NCBI GenBank assembly: GCA_035222895.1
Contig: JAVYIG010001595.1
Location: forward strand, 62,001 to 126,000
DNA: 64,000 nucleotides
Reading direction: 5' to 3'
Origin: Strongylocentrotus droebachiensis
Taxonomy: Eukaryota > Echinodermata > Echinoidea > Camarodonta > Strongylocentrotidae
The position numbers and the translations under genes were made by a program. Position 1 is the stretch's first letter, and the number at the start of each line of letters is the position of its first letter. Under the pieces are notes generated by a model that saw only the letters and a program-made list of their open reading frames with translations, did no database searches and was not told the DNA's origin. This document shows, in pieces, positions 51,301-56,505 of the stretch.

Positions 51301-51352
51301 TGCCACAGAGAGAGGCTGATAGAAGAGGAGGTGACAGGACAATCCCTCTCAG
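607..51352 (+). CDS. GALNT1: Polypeptide N-acetylgalactosaminyltransferase, GALNT1/GALNT13 type, 5' part of gene (five exons)
   Basis: Join of 607-766, 2145-2349, 20012-20184, 21617-21824 and 51182-51352; 917 nt, 305 codons plus 2 nt, open at the right edge. The family transfers GalNAc from UDP-GalNAc to Ser/Thr of secretory proteins in the Golgi, starting mucin-type O-glycans. Visible in order: cytosolic tail (1-9), signal anchor (about 10-31), short Pro/His stem (to about 75), 'GPGEMGK' (74-80), '[10 protein letters not shown]' (98-107), '[12 protein letters not shown]' and 'LVDDASER' in exon 3, 'RSGLIRARL' (205-213), DxH metal motif D228-A-H230, and '[13 protein letters not shown]' in exon 5. 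All splice sites are GT/AG and the phases 1,2,1,2,2 match across each junction. Vertebrate GALNT1 and GALNT13 share this N-terminus, so the gene may be the ortholog of both. The rest of the catalytic domain and the lectin domain are not in the window. Confidence 0.95.
767..2144 (+). other. GALNT intron 1
   Basis: AT-rich intron with no gene. The only notable structure is TACATG repeats (about 839-866 and 1090-1114). Nothing else recognised. Confidence 0.8.
2145..2349 (+). CDS. GALNT1: GALNT1/13-type exon 2: stem and start of catalytic region
   Basis: Pyrimidine-rich acceptor TTTCTTTCTCCAG ends at 2144; donor GTGAGT at 2350; phases 1 in and 2 out. Encodes residues 54-121 plus two bases: a His/Pro-rich stem, then '[16 protein letters not shown]', '[20 protein letters not shown]'. 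N112-R-T is an N-glycosylation sequon at the place where GALNT1 has an NRS sequon. The stem is slightly longer than in human GALNT1, so the metal motif lies about 19 residues later than there. Confidence 0.95.
2873..2997. repeat. (ATC)n trinucleotide microsatellite
   Basis: Near-continuous ATC/CAT repeat about 120 bp long with a few interruptions; it creates meaningless poly-His and poly-Met reading frames. Confidence 0.95.
3103..3417. repeat. Recent tandem duplication, 157-bp unit x2
   Basis: The segment beginning TGGTCCATA at 3103 is repeated from 3260 almost without change through 'gatcatcatttcta'. Only a couple of substitutions are visible, so the duplication is young. Confidence 0.93.
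3797..4401. mobile_element. Foldback (family E) interrupted by MITE A1
   Basis: Left arm 'gtagccagaagggcattta' (3798 on) and right arm 'atgcccttctgtttctaac' (4381-4401) are inverted relatives of the intact foldbacks at 7431, 37528 and 56292. The TTAA-flanked element A1 sits between them. Confidence 0.7.
3838..4381. mobile_element. MITE family A, copy 1 (TTAA-flanked, piggyBac-type)
   Basis: Bounded by TTAA at 3838-3841 and 4378-4381. Terminal inverted repeats start AGGTACTATGTCCC on both sides and continue into a TTTGCAG-containing stretch. About 536 bp between target sites. No transposase; the internal ~96-codon frame is also open in the other two copies but has no recognisable domain. TTAA duplication is the hallmark of piggyBac-type transposition. 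Confidence 0.88.
4400..4952. other. Intron sequence with poly-G tracts
   Basis: No gene. Poly-G runs at about 4551-4561 and 4684-4698 lie inside 'ggatccagg/ggatctg'-type low-complexity sequence. Confidence 0.6.
4953..5779. mobile_element. Element with TAGGCCTGAGTC inverted ends (~827 bp)
   Basis: TAGGCCTGAGTC at 4953 is inverted as GACTCAGGCCTA ending 5779. Both ends run into related GC-rich 'ggtccccgcc...aaacccgggtt' sequence, in contrast to the AT-rich interior. No coding capacity. Superfamily unclear; no convincing target duplication was found. Confidence 0.6.
5786..7430. other. Intron sequence, no gene
   Basis: Contains a C-rich low-complexity run (5934-5993, units like CAACCCCCCAT) and scattered TACATG motifs. 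Nothing coding recognised. Confidence 0.7.
7431..7503. mobile_element. Foldback family E, ~73 bp
   Basis: GCTGAGAGCCAGAAGGGCAT on the left pairs with 'ctcttcttgctcagcag' on the right around a ~35-bp loop. The same arm sequence recurs at 3797, 37528, 50158 and 56292. Confidence 0.65.
7766..8113. repeat. Dispersed repeat Y, copy 1
   Basis: Matches 17183-17452 in order: 'ggcccatttacacatccc', 'tttacac.actggaaaaaccca', 'agtgtgca.gc', and the end 'gcctgtagttgct..gcaact'. No inverted ends seen. Confidence 0.7.
8549..8588. repeat. (GGGGGA)n microsatellite
   Basis: About six tandem GGGGGA hexamers, a guanine-run array able to form G-quadruplex. Confidence 0.9.
9062..9460. repeat. GA-rich purine tract
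   Basis: Purine-rich on the + strand with poly-G (about 9102-9118) and (GA)n blocks (9313-9395). Long frames on both strands here are compositional artefacts. Confidence 0.9.
9480..11640. other. Intron sequence, no gene
   Basis: Holds a poly-G run (10980-10992), a short GA tract (11108-11200) and TACATG motifs. Nothing else recognised. Confidence 0.7.
11648..12197. mobile_element. MITE family A, copy 2
   Basis: TTAA at 11648-11651, then AGGTACTATGTCCC; right end GGGACATAGTACCT followed by TTCT instead of TTAA, so the right target copy has mutated or been lost. About 95% like A1 by eye, with two TACATG insertions (11789 and 11980). Confidence 0.88.
12198..12800. other. Spacer between MITE copies A2 and A3
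   Basis: No gene. A short (TG)n run at about 12616-12632. Confidence 0.6.
12801..13340. mobile_element. MITE family A, copy 3
   Basis: TTAA at both ends (12801-12804, 13337-13340) enclosing AGGCACTATGTCCC ... GGGACATAGTACCT. Lacks the TACATG insertions of the other copies, so it represents the uninserted state. Confidence 0.9.
13341..14239. other. Intron sequence, no gene
   Basis: AT- and CT-rich. A degraded family-E foldback is possible at 14074-14135 ('gtagcaaaagggcat' ... 'cacctctggctcc'). Confidence 0.5.
14240..14625. mobile_element. MITE family F with a perfect 55-bp internal hairpin
   Basis: TTAA at 14240-14243 and 14622-14625; ends AGGGATAGTCCACCCCAGGA and its inverse (AGGGAAAGTCCACCCCAGGA). 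Inside, 14263-14317 and 14368-14422 are perfect inverted repeats of 55 nt around a 50-nt loop. No coding capacity. TTAA points to piggyBac-type mobilisation. Confidence 0.88.
15181..15525 (-). mobile_element. MITE family B, copy 1
   Basis: TTAA at 15181-15184 and 15522-15525. Ends read AGATAAAGACCAG and, inverted, AGATAAAGACCAG. Inverted relative to the copies at 26945, 53252 and 58543. Inserted in the diverged repeat array. Non-coding. Confidence 0.85.
15757..15839. repeat. 21-bp perfect inverted repeat
   Basis: 15757-15777 and 15819-15839 are exact reverse complements (core TTCACGAAGTGACGGTAG) around a 41-nt loop; the flanks also read 'cgtcactgttttcac'. No known terminator or RNA gene is implied. 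Confidence 0.85.
16760..17107. mobile_element. MITE family M (AGGCCTG ends, ~348 bp)
   Basis: AGGCCTG at 16760 followed by CATCAGCTCGAGTTTGCC is inverted at 17079-17107. Inverted ends total about 34 bp. The interior repeats 'aaattagc' and 'aaatagc..gctattt' motifs. Non-coding. Confidence 0.75.
17183..17452. repeat. Dispersed repeat Y, copy 2
   Basis: Collinear with 7766-8113; shorter by internal deletions. Confidence 0.7.
17820..19560. other. Intron sequence, no gene
   Basis: Contains a short AAACCGTT-GGGAT-AACGGTTT hairpin (18340-18360) inside a possible TTAA-bounded stretch (18144-18532) whose ends match poorly. Nothing coding recognised. Confidence 0.5.
20012..20184 (+). CDS. GALNT1: GALNT1/13-type exon 3: nucleotide-sugar binding part of GT-A fold
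   Basis: Acceptor TTGCGTAG ends at 20011 after a pyrimidine tract; donor GTGCGT at 20185; phase 2 in, 1 out. Encodes '[17 protein letters not shown]' then '[18 protein letters not shown]', '[11 protein letters not shown]' and 'ILVDDASER', the highly conserved first beta-alpha-beta part of the GALNT catalytic domain. A CT/GA-rich intron follows. Confidence 0.95.
20571..20760. repeat. CT-rich pyrimidine tract in intron 3
   Basis: (CT)n and CT-rich sequence, about 190 bp, just downstream of exon 3. Frames across it are low-complexity artefacts. Confidence 0.9.
21250..21556 (+). mobile_element. SINE with ATT-repeat tail
   Basis: A pol III B-box-like string (GGTTTGATCCCC, 21268 on) is followed by a unique body and the tail 'taagtgctatataaatccag' then (ATT)n. 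This layout and the 'gctatataaat' tail are typical of tRNA-derived SINEs in marine invertebrates and fishes. The A box is not clear, so the head may be truncated. It ends about 60 bp before exon 4. Confidence 0.65.
21617..21824 (+). CDS. GALNT1: GALNT1/13-type exon 4: DxH metal-binding motif
   Basis: Acceptor TCAACTACAG ends at 21616; donor GTAAGT at 21825; phase 1 in, 2 out. Encodes '[20 protein letters not shown]', '[18 protein letters not shown]' and '[19 protein letters not shown]'. The catalytic Mn-binding DxH is D228-A-H230 (codons 21760-21768). The residue after DAH is Ile (codon 21769-21771), where vertebrate GALNT1/13 has Cys; the following Cys of the E-C-T triplet is kept. A SINE ends just upstream, at about 21556. 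Confidence 0.96.
21996..22100. repeat. GA-rich purine tract
   Basis: (GA)n with 'gacagacag' interruptions, about 100 bp. Confidence 0.9.
22100..22935. other. Intron 4 sequence with one mariner-like end
   Basis: At 22384 the string TACAGTGCGTCCCAG followed by A8 resembles a Tc1/mariner terminus next to its TA target. No matching second end was found. No gene. Confidence 0.4.
22941..23771. mobile_element. CAGGG-ended DNA element carrying a CpG-rich block (~830 bp)
   Basis: Left end CAGGGTGCTACAA (22941) and right end TTGTCGCGCCCTG (to 23771) are inverted, of the CAGGG(T/C)GC form common in hAT elements. Both flanks read TACGG, but an 8-bp hAT duplication is not visible. Subterminal palindromes of ACTTGCCC/GGGCAAGT lie at 22966-22989 and 23672-23698. 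The interior (about 23290-23620) is CpG-rich and quite unlike its surroundings. No transposase. Confidence 0.7.
23299..23618 (+). promoter_or_regulatory. Promoter-like CpG block inside the CAGGG element
   Basis: In order: CACGTG E-box (23299-23304), palindromic CRE TGACGTCA (23323-23330), CCAAT (23348-23352), a CpG-rich stretch (about 23370-23580), and a GGGTAAGA splice-donor-like site (donor GT at 23613). The order resembles a TATA-less housekeeping promoter with a first exon. Read from motifs only; transcription is not shown. Confidence 0.4.
24079..24400. repeat. Tandem repeat, 105-bp unit x3
   Basis: Three nearly identical units containing 'cccctctcccctccccta', 'gagattcctagagctatat' and 'acattaatagacctctct'. 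The period is a multiple of three, so a repetitive 35-residue frame stays open through it, without protein features. Confidence 0.95.
24550..24772. mobile_element. MITE family J (GTCCACACACAAC ends, ~223 bp)
   Basis: Left end CCCCTGTCCACACACAAC continuing ATTTTCCGTGATTAG is inverted at 24739-24772 with one indel. The interior repeats TTTCGCGATAG. Related 'gtgtgtggacac' pieces continue to about 25020, and a degraded relative lies at about 32450-32790. Confidence 0.75.
25150..25705. repeat. 555-bp CT-rich pyrimidine tract
   Basis: Almost pure pyrimidine on the + strand (CTCTCT, CCCTCCCT, TTCTTCTCCATCC units). A long polypurine/polypyrimidine run can form triplex DNA. All long frames here are compositional. 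Confidence 0.92.
25706..26944. other. Intron sequence, no gene
   Basis: Contains a loose repeat of 'aggtttatgagagat' (about 26070 and 26288). Nothing else recognised. Confidence 0.6.
26945..27353 (+). mobile_element. MITE family B, copy 2
   Basis: TTAA at 26945-26948 and 27350-27353 around AGGTAAAGACCAG ... CTGGTCTTTATCT. Carries an extra TACATG (27040-27050) relative to copy 3. Non-coding. Confidence 0.88.
27383..27570 (+). mobile_element. tRNA-derived SINE
   Basis: TAGCTCAGTCGGTAGAGC is a textbook pol III A box/D-arm, followed by an anticodon-arm-like stretch and a damaged B box (GGCCCGGGTCC). The body 'agtgccctttggta..aatcct' and 'ccctcggagaggacctaaag' and the end 'aagcatttatgctttcttag' recur at 55240-55372. 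A tRNA-headed SINE rather than a working tRNA, since no acceptor stem closes. Confidence 0.75.
27570..30388. other. Intron sequence with simple repeats and one old duplication
   Basis: Poly-C/poly-A runs (28370-28399, 28617-28645) and GA tracts (29029-29090, 29398-29459, the latter with GATA units). A diverged tandem duplication of ~190 bp lies at about 29975-30310 ('taacaggaatggagctaaa' against 'taacaggattgggactaaa'). No gene. Confidence 0.65.
30389..30556. mobile_element. GGGCCC-ended MITE, copy 1 (~168 bp)
   Basis: Starts GGGCCCCGTCTTAAAAAAG and ends 'actaaacagggccct'. Internal 'ttgcgattgattgcaactta' and 'aagagattgggg' are shared with 37183-37339. Confidence 0.65.
30870..31330. repeat. 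CT-rich pyrimidine region
   Basis: Pyrimidine-rich over about 450 bp, with a pure (CT)n core at about 31155-31190. Long frames are artefacts. Confidence 0.85.
31745..32165 (+). mobile_element. Degraded C-family element with an internal minisatellite
   Basis: Collinear with C elements: 'gaaggctgagttacaggga', 'ttcatgagcatccttattg', 'aaatgtccctgattt', then at the far side 'gcaccaatta..tataaccaac'. The short 'ttcaaatgccc' stretch of C elements is here expanded to about eleven 12-bp units. Confidence 0.65.
31862..32005. repeat. 12-bp minisatellite (CTTTCAAATGCC), ~11 units
   Basis: Tandem units alternate CTTTCAAATGCC and CCTTCAAATGCC. The seed is present once or twice in the homologous place of other C elements, for example at 46860. 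Confidence 0.93.
32170..33780. other. Intron sequence with a degraded J relative and a tRNA-like scrap
   Basis: 32450-32790 shares the TTTATTGAGTTT / ATCGTTTC stretch of MITE J in inverse. TGGCCGAGTGGTAGAC at about 33092 resembles a pol III A box but has no B box. No gene. Confidence 0.5.
33780..34115 (+). mobile_element. Degraded C-family element
   Basis: Collinear pieces of the C element: 'cttcaaatgccgtcatattc', 'taaatatgacaagaaatgg', 'acagtatacaccaattctta', 'ataatcaaccttttcc'. Ends are lost. Confidence 0.6.
35038..35730. repeat. GA-rich purine region with (GAT)n
   Basis: About 690 bp of GA-rich sequence with a clean (GAT)n at 35343-35390 and repeated blocks of 'gttcttact.tatagagaa'. Confidence 0.9.
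36230..36840. mobile_element. hAT-type element D, copy 1, with captured LINE RT fragment
   Basis: Inverted ends TAGTGCTGTAA ... TTACAGCACTA. Flanked by a perfect 8-bp duplication GTCTTGTG (36222-36229 and 36841-36848), diagnostic of hAT transposition. Subterminal parts contain 'aaccgtccggt' and 'ccgtccggttttgac' in inverse. The interior holds A29 then a T run (36315-36370), a reverse transcriptase scrap (36519-36660), and another A/T-run pair (about 36711-36765). No transposase. Confidence 0.9.
36519..36660 (+). pseudogene. Non-LTR reverse transcriptase fragment inside hAT element
   Basis: Reads '[13 protein letters not shown]' then, after a +1 shift in a T7 run, '[17 protein letters not shown]'. 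This is the conserved RT motif of LINE-type elements (G-x-PQGS..GPLLF..Y-IND). The following [FY]xDD active-site box is replaced by 'IICDKF'. Only about 45 residues remain. The same fragment is in D copy 2. Confidence 0.8.
37183..37339. mobile_element. GGGCCC-ended MITE, copy 2
   Basis: Left 'agggtccagtcttataaag' and right 'ctttataataaagggccca' are inverted; the interior matches 30389-30556. Confidence 0.65.
37340..39560. other. Intron sequence with one foldback
   Basis: A family-E foldback lies at 37528-37612 ('gctgagaggcagaagg' ... 'atgcccttcttgctc'). The rest is AT-rich intron without a recognised gene. Confidence 0.6.
39554..40866. repeat. Repeats headed by a CCCGCGGAAATCCGCGGG hairpin
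   Basis: The hairpin (7-bp stem, AAAT loop) followed by ATTCTAGAGG recurs at 39568 and 39702 in a 134-bp tandem duplication, and again at 40860. A second direct repeat, 'tttatggccccttgaaaccc' through 'atatatacactcaact', lies at 40655-40733 and 40780-40858. Poly-A/T runs and a C run (40748-40763) are interspersed. No coding capacity. Confidence 0.8.
40204..40573. mobile_element. GCGTA-dense element with inverted ends (tentative CACTA-like)
   Basis: The left side (CACTGGAACTGCGTAGAG) and inverse right side (CACTAATTGGCGTGGG, then ACGTAGAGTTGCGTAG) are related. Roughly twenty GCGTA/TACGC pentamers are spread over 370 bp. Dense subterminal motifs of this kind are typical transposase-binding repeats in CACTA and hAT elements. 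No clear target duplication. Confidence 0.5.
41310..42178. other. GC-rich repeat region, no recognised gene
   Basis: A diverged duplication ('attcacgaaact.tat..aaatcgcggcaat.atgatg') lies at about 41317 and 41663. A near-perfect GC palindrome is at 41454-41484 (core CCGCAGGCGTC / GACGCCTGCGG). GC rises at 41950-42160. Frames are open on both strands but match no family I know. The region ends 'gcgtattactattatag', a typical repeat border. Confidence 0.45.
42245..42358. repeat. CT-rich pyrimidine tract
   Basis: (CT)n with a C-rich core, about 115 bp. Confidence 0.9.
42360..43640. other. Intron sequence, no gene
   Basis: AT-rich; nothing recognised beyond a short ATT repeat near 42555. Confidence 0.6.
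43674..44572 (+). repeat. Repeat element with five ~150-bp units and TGCCTCCG ends
   Basis: Units start CAGTTCATTGGCTCTGCAAG at 43823, 43974, 44124, 44268 and 44419 (periods 151, 150, 144, 151). Each holds 'tttggcaggaatccat', 'gcgatcac' and, in four, TGACCTTTGACCT. The block is bracketed by ATGCCTCCG (43674) and CGGAGGCAT (44563-44571). Just inside the right end lies 'acggacggacggacaaccc'. A frame runs across three units because 150 is divisible by three; I do not regard it as a protein. Confidence 0.88.
44944..45140. repeat. Three diverged ~75-bp repeats
   Basis: 'tcctgcagcattttattctt' and relatives at 44944, 45019 and 45096, each followed by a T-rich 'atattttc..tttcttcct' stretch. Confidence 0.6.
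45240..46220. other. Intron sequence, no gene
   Basis: Nothing recognised. Confidence 0.6.
46225..47110 (+). repeat. Tandem array of degraded C-type repeat heads
   Basis: Three units combine 'tctctatcat.c..gtttcttcccc' (46250, 46430, 46690) with a following 'ttaaagagaag.ttgagttctg' (46302, 46500, 46746). The last unit continues through the rest of a C element to 'acaccaattcacatgttctacataacc' and beyond. Confidence 0.65.
47965..48030 (+). pseudogene. Reverse transcriptase scrap (GVPQG motif)
   Basis: Reads '[20 protein letters not shown]' then 'NLNR' and stop. The RGVPQG..GTLLF pattern is the conserved non-LTR RT block. No other RT blocks are found around it, so it is a solitary remnant of about 24 codons. 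Confidence 0.6.
48100..49615. other. Intron sequence, no gene
   Basis: A short poly-G run at about 49149-49161; otherwise nothing recognised. Confidence 0.6.
49616..50000 (+). mobile_element. MITE family C, copy 1
   Basis: TTAA at 49616-49619 and 49997-50000. The left end AGAGAAGGTTGAGTTCTGG differs from B, while the right third ('acagtgcttgtaactttaac' to 'tggtctatgcct') matches B. So C and B share one end and the C left half is distinct. Forms an inverted pair with 50201-50589. Confidence 0.85.
50158..50610. mobile_element. Foldback (family E) interrupted by MITE C2
   Basis: Left arm 'agttgagagcaagaagggtg' and right arm 'cccttttagctcttaaca' flank the TTAA-bounded C2 element exactly, as A1 interrupts the foldback at 3797. 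Confidence 0.65.
50201..50589 (-). mobile_element. MITE family C, copy 2
   Basis: TTAA at 50201-50204 and 50586-50589; reverse orientation relative to 49616-50000 and collinear with it over the full length. With copy 1 it makes two ~385-bp arms separated by 200 bp. Confidence 0.87.
50627..50665. repeat. 12-bp perfect stem-loop
   Basis: GGGTGTTAACTC (50627-50638) and GAGTTAACACCC (50654-50665) pair perfectly around a 15-nt loop. Continues into 'cccttctggctctgaagag', a family-E arm. Confidence 0.8.
51182..51352 (+). CDS. GALNT1: GALNT1/13-type exon 5: catalytic domain up to the GDRT segment
   Basis: Acceptor TTTCTTTACAG ends at 51181; donor GTTAGA at 51353 is a weaker match than the other donors. 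Phase 2 in, 2 out. Encodes '[18 protein letters not shown]', '[20 protein letters not shown]' and '[17 protein letters not shown]', aligning closely with GALNT1/13. The sixth exon, expected to begin with the 'TPTMAGG'-like segment, is not seen in the remaining 12.6 kb and should lie outside the window. Confidence 0.95.
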
Positions 51353-51366
51353 GTTAGATTATGTCA

Positions 51367-51735
51367 CAAAATATCTGTTGCATTTCCTCAAATATCCTCA
51401 ATATTTTCTCAAATTTCCTCAATATTTCCTCAAATATCCTCAATATTTCCTCAAATATATATATCCTTGTATATCCTTTGTATTTCATAATTTATTCTCA
51501 GTATTTCCTAAAATATCCTTAGTATTTCTTAAATATTGTTTTTATTTCCTAAAAATATCCTTTGTATTTCCTAAAATATCCTTTGTATTTCCTAAGATAT
51601 CCTCAGTATTTCCTAAAAATATCCTCCTTAGTATTTCCTGAAATATCCTCACTATTTCCTGAAATATCATTTGCATTTCCTAAATTATCCTCAGAATTTA
51701 CTGAAACATCCTATGTATTTCCCAAAATATCCTTT
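51367..51735. repeat. Minisatellite (ATATCCTCAATATTTCCT-like) right after exon 5
   Basis: About 365 bp of short imperfect units (TATTTCCTNAAATATCCT, about 18-20 bp) starting 15 bp downstream of the exon 5 donor. Variants alternate CAATATTTCCTC and TTTGTATTTCCTAA. Confidence 0.92.
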
Positions 51736-51743
51736 GTAACTAA

Positions 51744-52259
51744 TACCCTTTTCTAACTGCACTGATTTTCATCGGATGCATCCGGACGCATCCGATGAAA
51801 CTGGCAGTTAGAAAGCAACAGAGGAGAAAAAGGCGATTAAAAAGCCGATGAAAAAAAGAGAAATAGGCGATTAAATTCTCCTGCTCAAGAGCAGGAGAAA
51901 TTCTCATTCTATCGGTGTGACACCGATGAAATGTGCAGTTAGAAAACGTTCGGGAGAAAAAGGCGATTAAAACAGCGATTAAAATCGTCAAAGGTCGCAG
52001 TATACGCGCGCTTTATCGTAACCAGCTGTGTTTGTTGACTTATGGTTGAACATGCTGCATGCTAGCTAGATGGAGCGCGGGCTTAATAATTACGTAATAA
52101 TTCTTCCCTTCCGGCAAGGGCTCGCCACAGCGAGTGAATTTCACCGGCAGTTAGAAACCAACAGGGGGAAAACTGCGGTTTCACCTTTGTTTACATAAGG
52201 AAAATTCAATCGGTATTTTCATCGGTGTGACTCCGATAGAGTGCAGTTAGAAAAGGGTA
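51744..52259. mobile_element. MITE family K (perfect 20-bp ends, TA-flanked)
   Basis: TACCCTTTTCTAACTGCACT at 51744 is perfectly inverted ending at 52259. If the outer TA is the target duplication, the element begins CCCTTTTC. The GCAGTTAGAAA motif recurs inside at 51804, 51935 and 52148, and a CATCGGATGC..GCATCCGATG palindrome lies at 51769-51799. No recognised protein. Confidence 0.82.
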
Positions 52260-53251
52260 AGAGGTATCCATTCGTCTGTAAGGTACATCAGGGACGTGAT
52301 AGAGAAGGACTTGAATCAAGCCGTTCTCCTTTGACCCCATGCTCCAAGCCGCCGGAAAGTTATGCGCTAATCTGCAGCTGTTGACCAGGTGGTGAGATAA
52401 AAGAGCGCATGAAATTTTAGGATTTAGAATTCCTACATCAGAAAATGGTATCACAGGAACTGTTCGCTGTCCCTTCCAATGATTTCTCATCCATTGTTGA
52501 ATGTGTAAAGAGTAGAACAAGCGAACACAAACTTGTGTAATTTCATTCTTTTTTAAACTTGAAAAATACAAAAAACACGCGAAAACACGCATTAGCAAAC
52601 TTAATGTTATTGAAGATTATAAATCATGGATCAAATAACGGGACATTAAAGCATGCACAAATTAGCGCATCATCCTAAAATATTGAGTTTTTGACAGGAT
52701 GTAATTTTTCTTTTACCAACTCTGGCACACAATTTAAAGGCAGGACGGAGTTCTAAATTTGAAAATTTGTTTGATGCACTATTCCCAATAAAATTCCCAT
52801 ATAGAGTTTTTAATTTACACTGTAATTTTGCCGGTAATTTAATATTTTGTAATAAATGTAAAACTGGTGCCTGGCTTCCGAAATTCCCCGCAGTGGAAGC
52901 GCGGTTCGGAGCATGGAACTTCAAAGCCAAGTGGAATGTTACACATCCCACTGTTACGCTTTAGAACTCAAGAATGCGTTTGAATAAGTTACAAGAGTTT
53001 CGCCTCCTGTTCTTTCACCTCCCTGGGTACATGTAGCTTTAATTCTAGTATACCAACAGCCCTGCATGGAGCCCAATGGCCTACATGTACGACAGTGACA
53101 ATGTTTTAGTAGTCTGTTGAACCCTCTAAAGAGTTGTCATTGTCAGAGGGTAGCCTCATGAGTATCGTTAATGCCCCATCTTTGGGCAAGTATTACCTCA
53201 GCATTGCTAGGTACACATTCATTCTATGGGTTTAGATGGAGAAATGTGGGC
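52260..53251. other. Intron 5 sequence, no recognised gene
   Basis: A 130-codon minus-strand frame (52206-52598) overlaps MITE K and resembles nothing I know. No support for a gene. Confidence 0.5.
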
Positions 53252-54477
<1,226 letters not shown>

Positions 54478-54483
54478 CACCTG

Positions 54484-54641
54484 CGCCCTGTTGCATAAAA
54501 CTTACCATTGATGATAACTTTGCCATCATTGACAACTACCATGGTAACAGGGATCAACAGCCAATCAAAATCCAGGTTTCCATGGTAGTTACCAGTGATA
54601 GCAAATTTACCATCAATAGTAAATTTTGTACAACGGGGCCC
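54484..54641. mobile_element. MITE with GCCCTGTTGCATAAAA ends (~158 bp)
   Basis: Left 'gccctgttgcataaaactta' and right 'aaattttgtacaacggggc' are imperfect inverted repeats of about 29 bp. CCATGGTA occurs inverted inside. Confidence 0.7.
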
Positions 54642-54649
54642 TTGTCCAA

Positions 54650-54750
54650 GGATGTAAGCGCTGAGCGGAGGATTGAACCCTGGACCTCTTGAATGAGAGT
54701 CAAGAGCCTTCTACTATGAATATACCACAGGGCTTCAATACATTTACATC
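54650..54750 (-). repeat. tRNA-like (SINE head) fragment
   Basis: On the minus strand the stretch has an anticodon-arm-like 'ctcttgactctcattcaaga' and a clear B box (GGTTCAATCC), followed by 'ttacatccttggacaagg'. The A box is damaged. Probably a SINE head or tRNA pseudogene. Confidence 0.5.
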
Positions 54751-54859
54751 TTGTGATGTATGTCTGAATTAGATCACAAGTGAGCATGATCGTACATGTA
54801 CCTTGGCTGTATATACATGAAAGCACTGGCTGAAATTCTTACTCTCTATGTTCACATAC

Positions 54860-55230
54860 CAACATGATTGAGGGGAAGACCTGTATTCAGTCAGGTCGGC
54901 AGAGTTCACATTGGGGCGCATGACGGCTCGCAATCATCCTATAAATATCTCACGGCAATCGTGCATTAGTCTAACAGCACAGATTCTAATTCTAATTTGA
55001 CACTATAGTATGGATGATGGCAGCTTATGCCCGTCATACATTAGTCTGCTATCACAGACTCCAAGTTGATACACTGGGCTGCGTGAATTGATGGCTTGCA
55101 ATCAACCTATTAATCATAGCTGCGTTTGCAGGCGCAAACCCGTGTCAGGTTTATAGATAACCAGTGTCTGAACGGTAAGACTATGGAGATTGCATTCCAT
55201 AGGCCCTGTTATGTACAGCTTTCTTTGACA
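54860..55230. other. Diverged tandem duplication, no gene
   Basis: 'ggctcgcaatcatcctat'/'ggcttgcaatcaacctat' and 'cattagtctaacagcacaga'/'cattagtctgctatcacaga' pairs suggest an old duplication. Otherwise unremarkable. Confidence 0.45.
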
Positions 55231-55239
55231 CAAGCACTA

Positions 55240-55372
55240 GTGCCCTTTGGTAAGGAATTAATCCTCATTACCTAGTCCCTCGGAGAGGACCTAAAGCCGT
55301 CGGTCCTCTGGTTCCTAACTAACAAGCATTTATGCTTTCTTAGCAGTCTGGTAAAATAACCAACAATAAAAA
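55240..55372 (+). mobile_element. SINE 3' part, same family as 27383
   Basis: Shares 'agtgccctttggta', 'ccctcggagaggacctaaag' and 'aagcatttatgctttcttag' with the copy at 27383-27570. Ends in an A13 tail (55367 on). The tRNA head is missing. Confidence 0.75.
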
Positions 55373-55379
55373 AAAAAAA

Positions 55380-56290
55380 ATCAGAGACTGACACAGTTTG
55401 GCTAGGCTCAAAGCCCTATGGAATTATATGTACGTGTCTGAATAAAAGTCTGCACCTACAAACTAGTCATGCACCTGTACATAGGGGTGCGTATGGTTTG
55501 TGTGTCCAGAGAACGTCTGGAGAGGAGCGCATGCAGAGAGTACATCCCCCAGTCGTAAGCCAATACGTGCCCCCTCCACTCTTTGACAATGGTATTTGGA
55601 TTCAAAACATCCTTTTTCACCTGCCCCCGTTGCAGCTCTGATTCTCGCAGTATCTAGAGACACCGCCGGCAGCCCTTTGCACTTTCGCAGCAGTCATGTC
55701 TATGGGTCTCCTATTAAAGGCAGTGCATACACTTTTAGCTGCCTAAGAATATATATTGCCTCACCCATAGGCCATAGCAGTACAAAGTTAACTCGGTGTA
55801 AATGACAGTTCGTCCTCCTTTAATTGGCAACAATGATGTATATTTTCATCTTATAAACATGTAGTTTCTATAAAAACTAAACGTGTATATTAAATGGAAT
55901 ACATGTAGTGTGAATGAAAAGTACAAACAAATTGAAGGGAGTCTCATGCCACCACGCTCATACTCACGCCATCCCACCAGCTTGAAGAGGGAGACTCCCA
56001 CCACCACGCCCTTCCTCCCGCTCTCCCTCTTCGATGTAGAATCTCCCAGTTTATGTAAAAACCTCCTGCCAAACATGGTAACCACAATTTCATCCTCTTC
56101 TTTTGTTTTGCTGAAGGAGGGGGGGGGGGGGGGGGGAGGGGGGGTTGTTAAGTTATAAAATATTTATTTTATTTTAGTGCTCACTTTAATATTATTATTA
56201 AATTCTGCTAGTAGTGTTAGACTGTTAGTTCATGATGATGATGATGATCCAAAGCACTTGTATGGCGCCATTTACTGTATCTGTTTCAAA
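55380..56290. other. Intron sequence, no gene
   Basis: Poly-G run at 56118-56148 and (GAT)n at about 56234-56248. Nothing else recognised. Confidence 0.6.
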
Positions 56291-56291
56291 A

Positions 56292-56370
56292 ACTGCTAAG
56301 AGCCAGAAGGAGGTTTAGTCTGTATAAAAGTTTACATGGAGGAATGAATGCCCTTCTGGCTCTCAACAGT
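56292..56370. mobile_element. Foldback family E, intact copy (79 bp)
   Basis: ACTGCTAAGAGCCAGAAGG at the left is inverted as CCTTCTGGCTCTCAACAGT at the right around a ~40-nt loop. Best preserved member in the window. Confidence 0.75.
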
Positions 56371-56505
56371 CAAGATATTCCTTTGACGGTTTTCGCCCGT
56401 AATAAATTTGTGAAAGACAATAGCCCTTGGAATTAGGCGTTCCCCTCAATTTGTTACCCAAATTAAACTTTCTAACAAGACCTGATTTGCGTCATCAAGA
56501 TTTTG

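Noticed and set aside
52206..52598. 130-codon minus-strand frame
   Set aside because: It crosses the end of MITE K and matches nothing I recognise.
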